From Treponema sp. (GTDB taxonomy: Bacteria; Spirochaetota; Spirochaetia; Treponematales; Breznakiellaceae): a DNA stretch of 12,896 nt. Of the stretch, positions 7,128 through 12,896 are shown one piece after another; within the stretch, counting starts at the first letter, position 1, and each line of letters starts with the position of its first letter. The notes beneath the pieces are model-generated. The model made no database searches and had not been told where the DNA came from. It was given only the letters and a program-made list of their open reading frames with translations. Both the position numbers and the translations under genes were made by a program. The stretch covers positions 1 through 12,896 of the forward strand of contig JAITBO010000394.1 in assembly GCA_031283505.1 (NCBI GenBank), written 5' to 3'.

Positions 7128-7741
7128 AAAAATACCTTGAGGCGGTAACCCTGGGGGCCTTTGGCTTCCGGGGTGCCGAGAAAGCAGGCCGTCTTACCGT
7201 CATGATTTCGGCGCTACCTGCGGCATGGCTCTGGCTGCACTTTTTTATTGTTTCCACCGCCCTGAATTTTCCGGTTATGACCGTCATAGCGGGGCTTTCG
7301 CCTTACGAATTTTTTACCCGGCTCTTCGGGGCGGATTTTGTTTCCCTGCTTCCGGAAGCGGCGCGGAATTTTATCCCGGAAAACGTGACCGGCATGACCA
7401 TAAGCGGCGAAGCTGTTGAGGGCTTCAATCTGTTCATGATCCGGAACAACTACGGAGCAACCATTATGCTGCCCGTCCTGGCGGCGGCCTTTGGAGTGAT
7501 ACTGATTTTGCAGGGAGTATTTTATCTTCTTGCGACCTTCTGCATGGGCTTGCAGCGCATGACCCATCAGTATCTTAAATTCAGGGACCGGGTGGGACTT
7601 CTGCTGTTTTCTTCAACACTTCCGGTGTTTCTGGCGGCGCTTTTCGGTTTCTGGCTGCCCACCGTTCATATCATCGTGTTCTATTTTGCCGTTATACTGA
7701 TAAGTTTTTACCGGAGCGGCGTTGTTGTCCATACCGGTTAG
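7124..7741 (+). CDS. Uncharacterised four-helix membrane protein of the maltodextrin operon
   Basis: A 205-residue polytopic protein I do not recognise with certainty. Hydrophobic segments lie at about 24-46, 112-140, 157-177 and 180-197; a ~65-residue polar stretch (47-111) after helix 1 is probably outside the membrane. It contains no motif for an enzyme, ATPase or DNA binding. It overlaps malG by ATGA, with only AAAGG three bases before its start, so its translation likely depends on malG. It is followed 13 bp later by the pullulanase. The Bacillus subtilis maltodextrin operon also carries a polytopic protein of unknown function directly after mdxG (YvdJ, DUF1189), and size, topology and position are similar here. 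I infer a possible distant DUF1189-like accessory protein, for example for assembly or signalling, but did not establish homology. Confidence 0.75.
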   Translation: MKKYLEAVTLGAFGFRGAEKAGRLTVMISALPAAWLWLHFFIVSTALNFPVMTVIAGLSPYEFFTRLFGADFVSLLPEAARNFIPENVTGMTISGEAVEGFNLFMIRNNYGATIMLPVLAAAFGVILILQGVFYLLATFCMGLQRMTHQYLKFRDRVGLLLFSSTLPVFLAALFGFWLPTVHIIVFYFAVILISFYRSGVVVHTG

Positions 7742-7754
7742 AAGGAGCGCCGAA

Positions 7755-10382
7755 ATGAAAAAAATCATTCCCCCATTCCATTCCCGTCTTGTATTTTTAT
7801 CTTTGATAGTGTTACTATTTTCCTGTGCAAAGCCGAAACCGGTCCCGGAAGCCGGAAGTTCCCTGACGATACACTACTACCGTTTTGACGGGAATTACGC
7901 CGGGTGGAACGCATGGGTATGGCCTGCGGACCCTCCGGGGGGCGGAAAAAGCTGCGAATTCGGCAGTCCGGACGAAGACGGGTTTGTTACGGCCCGTGTT
8001 GTTTTACCTGAAAAAACGGGGGAATTTGGCATGATTATCAGACGGAGCGAAGAAAACGGCGACGAATGGGCCGAAAAAGATACGGATTCTGACCGGTTTA
8101 CCGATCCCGGCGATGTATGGATAGTTCAGGGCGATCCCGCCGTGTACGCCGAAAAGCCGGAGACTGGCGAGCCGCCGATTCTGTTCGCCATGGCGGACAG
8201 CGCGGATACCGTGACGGTGCGGTTCCTGAAAGCGCCGGAAGATTTCGGCGTTTTTGCCGTCTACGAAGACGACAAAAAGCTGGCGGGAAGTTCCGTCAGG
8301 GGAACAACCGATACTCAGGCGGTAATTCATCTGAACGAGGAAATCTCTGATCCCGCGAAACGTATCACGGTGAGGGATGAAAGCGGTGTCTTTGCGGAAA
8401 AGGAAGTAACTCTGCGGAATATCCTGAACGCTTACTACTACGGAGGGGACGATCTGGGCCTCCGCTACACTCCCGAACGAAGTTTCTTTAAGGTATGGGC
8501 CCCCACTGCCAAAACAGTGTCCGTGGCTCTCTACAACGATCCGGGGACATATAACCAGGCCGGCATGGTGACAGACAATGTAACAGAAAACCTGCTCTCC
8601 ATGAAACGGGATCGCAATACCGGTGTCTGGTCCACCGATGCGGCGGGCGATCTTGCGGGAAAATACTATCTCTACCGCGTGGGATTTGCCTCCGGCTGGG
8701 TGAACTGGGCGGTTGATCCCTATGCCCGTGCGGTTTCGGCCAACGGACAACGCGGGGCCGTAGTGGACCCGGCGGCGGCCAATCCTCCCGGCTGGCCCGG
8801 AACAAAACCGCCTTTCGCCGCCCCGTCATGGCAGGACGCGGTGATATACGAACTGCACGTGCGGGATTTTTCCATTGATGAAGATTCGGGCATGAAGCAT
8901 AAAGGAAAATTTCTTGCATTCACGGAAAGGGGTACTAAAAACAAGGAAGGTTTCCCCACCGGAGTGGATCATATCGTAAACCTTGGGGTCACCCACGTAC
9001 ATCTTCTGCCGAGTTTTGATTTTGCTTCGGTCAACGAACTTGCGGTTGACGATCCCCTTTCGCCCTCCGCGAAATTCAACTGGGGCTATGATCCCCAAAA
9101 CTACAATGTCCCCGAAGGATCCTATTCCACCGATCCCGCAGATCCCCTGGCGCGGATTCGGGAATTCAAACAGATGGTTCAATCCCTGCACGAAGCGGGA
9201 ATACGGGTGATAATGGACGTGGTATACAACCACACCTATCAGGTAAACGGTAGTCCTTTCGACTCCCTTGTACCGGGGTATTACTACCGGACCACGGAAA
9301 CAGGGGCGCTGTCAAACGGATCCGGCTGCGGCAACGAAACAGCCTCCGAGCGGCCCATGGTAAGGAAGTACATCATAGACTCCTGCCTGTTCTGGGCAAA
9401 GGAATACAGCATAGACGGTTTCCGTTTCGACCTTATGGGGCTTATCGATACGGAAACCATGCGGCAGTTGACAGAAAAAGTGCGAAATGACGTTGACCGG
9501 AGCATCATCATTTACGGCGAACCCTGGCTGGCGGGTAAATCGCCGCTCCCAGCCGGAGAGCGGACCGTTACCGGCGCCCAGAAAGGGCTTGGTTTCGCCG
9601 TATTTAACGACCGGCTGCGGAACGCCATCAAAGGCGGAAGCGACGACGCAAGCCGGGGCTTTGCCACAGGCGCCCCGAATATGGAAGCGGAGATCCTGAG
9701 CGGCATACGGGGTTCAGTTGACGGTTTTACCGCCTGTGCAAACGAAAGCATCAACTATGTGACCGCCCACGACAACCTGAACCTATGGGACAAAATCGCT
9801 TCTTCCTTCGGAGCAAAGGACCTTGCAAACGCCCCCTACAACCTGATCGAAAACGGCAAGCCCCTCATGGAACAGGATGCGGTGCGGGCGTCAATACTTG
9901 CCAACGGCATTATCCTTACCTCTCAGGGCATCCCCTTCTTCCAGGCCGGGGACGAAATGCTGCGCACCAAATTCGGCGATCACAACAGTTACGCCAGTCC
10001 CGACAGCATTAACCGTATACGCTGGAACAACGCGGGAAAATACCGGGAAGTCATTCAATACTATGCGGGGCTCATCAGGCTGCGGAAAGAACATCCCGCC
10101 TTTAGAATGAACAGTAAAACTGATATGGATGCGGTAACGGTACTGTCCTCCCGTGATGACGTTATAGCCTTTACCATAGACGGAAGGGTTTCCGGCGATT
10201 CGTGGCGCACTATTTATGTCGCCTACAACTCAGACAGCAAGCCTGTGGAAGTGGAACTGCCCAAAACAGCGGCGGCGTGGAATCAGGTGGTGAACGCCGA
10301 AAAAGCCGGGGTAGAAACCCTGAACAGCGCCGAAGCCGCCGTAATCCTGCCGCCCTTCTCCATGGCGGTCCTTCACGACTAA
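7755..10382 (+). CDS. pulA: Type I pullulanase, lipid-anchored, GH13
   Basis: An 875-residue enzyme predicted to hydrolyse alpha-1,6 branch points of pullulan, amylopectin or glycogen outside the cytoplasm. I choose ATG 7755 over the in-frame 7722 because AAGGAG (7742-7747) sits 7 bases before it and the product then begins with a clean lipoprotein signal ending LLFSC (Cys 24). Domains: a CBM41/PUD alpha-glucan-binding domain (~37-130, with YAGWNAWVW), an Ig-like linker domain (~137-215), a CBM48 domain (~216-330, SFFKVWAPTAKTV), the GH13 barrel (~340-780) and a beta-rich C-terminus. The pullulanase signature is FNWGYDP (441-447, Phe for the usual Tyr). GH13 regions: DVVYNH (488-493), GFRFDLMG with nucleophile Asp 559, YGEPW with acid/base Glu 589, and TAHDN with Asp 673, so the active site is complete. 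It is the last operon gene and should supply linear maltodextrins to MalEFG. Confidence 0.93.
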   Translation: MKKIIPPFHSRLVFLSLIVLLFSCAKPKPVPEAGSSLTIHYYRFDGNYAGWNAWVWPADPPGGGKSCEFGSPDEDGFVTARVVLPEKTGEFGMIIRRSEENGDEWAEKDTDSDRFTDPGDVWIVQGDPAVYAEKPETGEPPILFAMADSADTVTVRFLKAPEDFGVFAVYEDDKKLAGSSVRGTTDTQAVIHLNEEISDPAKRITVRDESGVFAEKEVTLRNILNAYYYGGDDLGLRYTPERSFFKVWAPTAKTVSVALYNDPGTYNQAGMVTDNVTENLLSMKRDRNTGVWSTDAAGDLAGKYYLYRVGFASGWVNWAVDPYARAVSANGQRGAVVDPAAANPPGWPGTKPPFAAPSWQDAVIYELHVRDFSIDEDSGMKHKGKFLAFTERGTKNKEGFPTGVDHIVNLGVTHVHLLPSFDFASVNELAVDDPLSPSAKFNWGYDPQNYNVPEGSYSTDPADPLARIREFKQMVQSLHEAGIRVIMDVVYNHTYQVNGSPFDSLVPGYYYRTTETGALSNGSGCGNETASERPMVRKYIIDSCLFWAKEYSIDGFRFDLMGLIDTETMRQLTEKVRNDVDRSIIIYGEPWLAGKSPLPAGERTVTGAQKGLGFAVFNDRLRNAIKGGSDDASRGFATGAPNMEAEILSGIRGSVDGFTACANESINYVTAHDNLNLWDKIASSFGAKDLANAPYNLIENGKPLMEQDAVRASILANGIILTSQGIPFFQAGDEMLRTKFGDHNSYASPDSINRIRWNNAGKYREVIQYYAGLIRLRKEHPAFRMNSKTDMDAVTVLSSRDDVIAFTIDGRVSGDSWRTIYVAYNSDSKPVEVELPKTAAAWNQVVNAEKAGVETLNSAEAAVILPPFSMAVLHD

Positions 10383-10489
10383 AGACGGTTAAGGCGTGGG
10401 CCTTCGGCAAGGACGTTTCTGCTTCTTCCCGGGTTTTACTGTATTACAATTAGGCCATTCTTTGGACAACTTGTTTTACATAACATCCT
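10383..10489. other. Short spacer after pulA, no clear terminator
   Basis: About 100 bp separate the pullulanase stop from the first recognisable transposase sequence. I see only a minor stem (CCTT with AAGG around 10400-10411) with no following T-tract, so I cannot name a terminator. The IS insertion may have displaced the native one. Confidence 0.5.
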
Positions 10490-11108
10490 CCAGTAGACGA
10501 AAGGAATGCGCTAAGGCAATGGAGGGCATGGAACTTCCTAAAAGCTATAGGGCCGTGATACTCGGCACGCATCCAGGCAACATCTATCGCGAGTTGAACC
10601 GAAACAACCGGCGGCGTTTATACGGTAACAAGGCTCAACAGGCGAGCACACAAAGGCGCATGGACAACAAGCCAAGCCTCAGGCTTGACGACCATGCGCT
10701 CACACGGAGGAAATCATGCGTTTGTTCAAACAAGACCTGTCTGCGGACCAGATTTCAGGCCGGCTTGGGGCGTTATACCCTGAACCGCTGGAAAAACAGG
10801 CTTCACCATCGACCATCTACACTTGTCTATACCGGGAAACGGCGAAAGACCCGGTGTTGAAAGAGCATTTCCGGCAAAACCGGGCCATCGGAAGGGGGCA
10901 AAAGACCGTCGCGGCCAGATACGTGGCTGTGTCTCCATCGCTAAACGCCCGCAAACCGTTGAAGAGAAGTCCCGTGCGGGTGATTGGGAGGGGGATATTA
11001 TAGAAAACGCCGGTAAAAAAGCCTACATAGCGACATTTGTTGACCGAAAGACAAAAGCGCTTTTGGCAAAGGTAATGTCGGACAAGACGGCGGTGGCCTT
11101 GAACAATT
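10490..11108 (+). pseudogene. IS30-family transposase remnant, frameshifted and 3'-truncated
   Basis: Three successive reading frames together resemble an IS30 transposase. Segment 1 (to about 10710) has the helix-turn-helix region, ILGTHPGNIYRELNRN and GNKAQQASTQRRMDNKPS. Segment 2 (about 10716-10900) has LFKQDLSADQISGRLGALYP and SPSTIYTCLYRET. Segment 3 (about 10900-11107) has VSIAKRPQTVEEKSRAGDWE, GDII and YIATFVDRKTKALLAKVM, with the first catalytic Asp in DWEGD (10994-10996). It ends at ALNN followed by TAG, before the second catalytic Asp (usually SDNG) and Glu. At least two frameshifts and the missing catalytic half make it inactive. The left boundary is approximate; no terminal inverted repeat was identified. 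Confidence 0.82.
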
Positions 11109-11975
11109 AGGAGTAAGCAACCGGCGGGTAAAACACCAGGCTGGCGCGGCCTCCTTCGACTTTTGGTACGGGAGAACGGGCCGCCCTGCACGGCTTTATT
11201 GATGACGCCACCGGAAGGATAATCGCCCTGTACTTCTGCAAAAATGAGTGTCTGATGGGGTATCTTGAACTCTTATGGCAAACCCTCACCAGGTACGGTC
11301 TTCCTGGGGAACTATATGCCGACAAAACGAGGATTTTCTTTATAAACATAAAACACCGCCCATTGGACGGTGGAAGAGTTGTCCCCTGACGAAAACCCAG
11401 TTTGGCGCCATTGTTGATAAACTGGGGGGTTAATCTCATTTCGGCCCATACGATCTAAGCTAAAGGCCGTATTGAACGCATATAGGGAACCATGCAGGAC
11501 CGGTTGCCTATTTGGTTCTTCCTAAAGGGTATTACCACGAAGGAACAGGCCAACGCCGCCCTTGCCTCCTTATATTACCGAATACAATCAAAAGTTTGCC
11601 GTTGAACCGGAAGCGATCGGCCATGCCATTGTTCCACTAGATACGCAAGACGGCCCTGATACCTTGCTGTCGGTTCGGTACGAGCAAACCACCGACAACT
11701 GCGGCTGTTTCTCGTTTCAGGGCTTTACGTTCCAAAATGTTACGGACAAGTCGATAGCGAAGAAAAAAATATCGTTTTTACTCAGCAAACAGATAGGCTT
11801 CAAAGCGTACAATGACCGGCGATATTATCCGGTAACTGTACAGGGGTTAAGCAACAATCGGAAAACGACCCGTCTTCCGGATGTAACGAAGCTGTTACTT
11901 GAGGCTGTTCCAAAACTTCAGTTTTTGGAACAGTTTCCTTGGATTTACTGGAAAAACCGGGCCGGACTCCTATGA
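11109..11975 (+). pseudogene. ISNCY-family transposase remnant, 5'-truncated and frameshifted
   Basis: Fragments read in order match an ISNCY-type DDE transposase. About 11150-11390 gives ERAALHGFIDDATGRIIALY, GYLELLWQTLTRYGLPGELY and ADKTR (second catalytic Asp). After a stop, about 11390-11570 gives TQFGAIV-like, AKGRIER (catalytic Glu), QDRLPIWFFLKGITTKEQAN and AALAS, interrupted by in-frame stops. 11562-11975 is a continuous frame with ITEYNQKFAVEPE, RYEQTTDNCGCFSFQGFTF and a C-terminal tail. The usual first catalytic segment (LDASP-like) seems degraded to AGAASFD, so that Asp is lost. The N-terminal half is absent: ISNCY homology begins directly after the IS30 homology stops near 11108. 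The element is dead. Confidence 0.75.
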
Positions 11976-11981
11976 TTTATG

Positions 11982-12022
11982 TCAAGGGAATTCTCCACGC
12001 TTTTTGAAGATTTTTCCCTTGA
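11982..12022. repeat. Inverted repeat just after the ISNCY remnant
   Basis: TCAAGGGAA (11982-11990) and TTCCCTTGA (12014-12022) are perfect inverted arms with a 23-base loop, 7 bp after the stop of the ISNCY-like frame. Position suggests the right end region of the element or a transcription-stopping hairpin of it. I saw no matching copy at a left end, which is consistent with the 5' truncation. Confidence 0.45.
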
Positions 12023-12047
12023 TCGCTCCAAGCCCCTACAGACAAGC

Positions 12048-12215
12048 TTAGCCCGCTAATGCCTCAGTAACTATATCCGCTCCCGTTGAATGACCGGCAA
12101 GGTTCCTGGTCTCATAATCAGTCCCATCCCGTAACAATGTCCATAATATCTCCGCCAACCTCCGGGCTATCGCTATGATCGTCCGTTTCTTCCCTATCCC
12201 TCTTGCACCCGTCAT
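12048..12215 (-). pseudogene. IS110-family transposase C-terminal remnant
   Basis: On the minus strand a 55-codon frame runs from ATG 12215 to TAA 12048. GIGKKRTIIAIARRLAEILW followed by TLLRDGTDYE matches the typical end of IS110/IS1111 transposases (xKKAIVAxARKLLxxIWxLLxxxxxYx). Only this last piece of the roughly 300-400-residue protein is left; the DEDD catalytic domain and the conserved Ser region are absent. Weak similarity may continue upstream to about 12245 in another frame. It is not expected to be functional, and the ATG is probably just an internal Met. Confidence 0.65.
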
Positions 12216-12478
12216 TTATACATACCGCTTTTCCGCTCATAAGGACCAGGTACGATTGCGGACTCTTTGAGTCCGACGGGCGTGGTGCACCGTACTCCTA
12301 TTCGCGGTCTGCCTGTATGACAGGCAGCCGCATTTTGTTTTACGGCGGGTCGGCTGTACGTCAATCTTTAGTTCGAGGTTCCTGCCCGCTTTTGGCATGA
12401 CAATTCCTCTCGGTCCGAAACAACCTTCCTCCGGCTCTCTGCTCTCGTCGGCCCAGAGTTCCACCTCTTTCCGATAAT
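12216..12478. other. Unassigned stretch between two IS remnants, with two hairpins
   Basis: I see no convincing gene in either strand. Two strong hairpins are present. CGGACTC (12259-12265) pairs with GAGTCCG (12269-12275) around TTT. GCGG plus CTGCCTGT (12304-12316, one bulged T) pairs with ACAGGCAG plus CCGC (12320-12331) around ATG. The region may be the non-coding end of a decayed IS element, but I cannot assign a family. Confidence 0.5.
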
Positions 12479-12670
12479 TTAAATCATAATATCTTTAGTC
12501 CATATGCACCGCTGAACGCGGGTGTGGGGAAACACCGCACGGTCCGCATCGGGAAAACCGGTCAATCCGTCCTTGCCGGCGATAAGCAAGTCTTCCACCC
12601 CGCGGTTCCGCATTTCGTTCAATACCCCCATCCAAAACTTCGCCCCCTCATTCTCCGCTATCCACAGCCC
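12479..12670 (-). pseudogene. IS256-family (mutator-type) transposase core fragment
   Basis: The minus-strand frame from 12670 to the stop at 12479 reads 63 residues beginning GLWIAENEGAKFWMGVLNEM, then RNRGVEDLLIAGKDGLTGFP and AVFPHTRVQRCI. This is the conserved centre of Transposase_mut proteins (GLWxxENEGAKFW, RGVxDxLIxxxDGLxGFxxA, PxTxVQxCIxH) and includes the second catalytic Asp in KDGL. Homology stops right at the VQRCI motif, where the sequence turns into KDIMI and a stop, so the catalytic Glu half is missing. Upstream, LGVNFEGQKE-like residues appear in another frame (12671-12715), indicating a frameshift or non-coding end. The fragment is dead. Confidence 0.8.
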
Positions 12671-12710
12671 GTACGAACCTTCGTTTCGCCAATCTCCTTT
12701 TGACCCTCAA

Positions 12711-12752
12711 AATTGACTCCCAGAGCCACTTACACAAACTTTAGGACAGGAT
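12711..12752. repeat. Probable IS256-type terminal repeat
   Basis: The stretch with CTTACACAAACTTTAGGACA (12728-12747) resembles the outer ends of IS256-family elements, which often read TTACACAAA...GGACA outward. It lies only about 60 bp from the transposase core, so the element is internally deleted between end and core. I recognise this from general pattern only and found no second copy of the end in the window. Confidence 0.4.
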
Positions 12753-12768
12753 CGGTTCCTCCTTGGAG

Positions 12769-12831
12769 TTTCACGGAGAAATGAACCTCCCCGCCGCAGA
12801 GCGGCGGGGTATCGAAGATTTCTCCGTGAAA
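12769..12831. repeat. Nested palindrome: 14-bp outer and 9-bp inner inverted repeats
   Basis: TTTCACGGAGAAAT (12769-12782) is perfectly complementary to ATTTCTCCGTGAAA (12818-12831). Inside, CCCCGCCGC (12789-12797) pairs with GCGGCGGGG (12801-12809) around an AGA loop. The 63-bp unit could fold as a cruciform or as a structured RNA. It could be a REP/MITE-like element or the end of an unknown transposon. No gene is associated within the window. Confidence 0.7.
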
Positions 12832-12841
12832 TCTTTGTGTA

Positions 12842-12892
12842 TGCGGGGGAACACATCCCCCGCACCCCCAGTAGGAAGCGCCCCAAGGGGCG
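12842..12892. repeat. Two further G+C hairpins at the window edge
   Basis: TGCGGGGG (12842-12849) pairs perfectly with CCCCCGCA (12857-12864) around a 7-base loop. CGCCCC (12879-12884) pairs with GGGGCG (12887-12892) around AA, though such a 2-base loop would open by a pair in RNA. Both follow the nested palindrome at short intervals, suggesting one composite structured element that continues beyond the window. Confidence 0.6.
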
Positions 12893-12896
12893 GGGT

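Noticed and set aside
7722..7754. Upstream in-frame start for the pullulanase
   Set aside because: It overlaps the preceding gene, lacks a Shine-Dalgarno sequence and adds 11 residues before a clean lipoprotein signal that starts at 7755.
8004..8750. 248-codon minus-strand ORF
   Set aside because: Antisense to the pullulanase carbohydrate-binding domains; no own signals.
10396..10860. 154-codon ORF as an intact gene
   Set aside because: Only its middle part is IS30-like; before and after that the homology is in other frames or absent.
12237..12464. 75-codon minus-strand ORF
   Set aside because: No recognisable family, no clear ribosome-binding site, spans the hairpins, and lies among dead IS fragments.
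12769..12892. CRISPR array
   Set aside because: The repeats are inverted arms of hairpins, not regularly spaced direct repeats with spacers.

Overview
The window looks like a chromosomal segment of a host-associated spirochaete, most likely a termite-gut Treponema (T. azotonutricium / T. primitia type). This is inferred from the style of the proteins: relaxed spirochaetal lipoboxes, a lipoprotein with the 'ARTLIP' segment and a larger one built of Ig-like modules, and a lipoprotein pullulanase in a maltodextrin transport operon. No rRNA, tRNA or marker gene is present to prove it.

Left part (1-2873, minus strand): two consecutive lipoprotein genes. The upstream one (2873-543, 776 aa) has two BIG2/Ig-like domains, two copies of a ~217-residue module that are still nearly identical in parts at DNA level, and a C-terminal treponemal Ig-like domain. 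The downstream one (484 to the window edge) is cut by the window.

Centre (2874-10382): an A+T-rich divergent intergenic region with one good promoter candidate for each direction leads into a plus-strand operon. Its order is a 38-aa small membrane ORF (not previously marked because it is short), malE-like binding lipoprotein, malF-like permease, malG-like permease, an uncharacterised four-helix membrane protein, and a lipoprotein type I pullulanase. Genes are tightly packed (TAATG and ATGA overlaps, 13-27 bp gaps). The apparent logic is: surface or periplasmic pullulanase debranches alpha-glucans, MalE captures the maltodextrins, and MalFG import them. No MalK-type ATPase and no regulator is encoded here, so both must come from elsewhere.

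Right part (10383-12896): a graveyard of broken insertion sequences. In order these are an IS30-family transposase 5' part in three frames, fused to an ISNCY-family transposase 3' part; a 55-aa C-terminal IS110-family remnant (minus strand); and an IS256-family core fragment (minus strand) with a probable terminal repeat. The last 130 bp hold a cluster of strong hairpins, including a 14-bp perfect outer inverted repeat enclosing a 9-bp G+C stem, not explained by any gene. I see no defence system, CRISPR array or clearly new multi-gene system. The best candidates for novelty are the small coupled ORF in front of malE, the unknown membrane protein between malG and pulA, the repeat-homogenised lipoprotein, and the terminal hairpin cluster.
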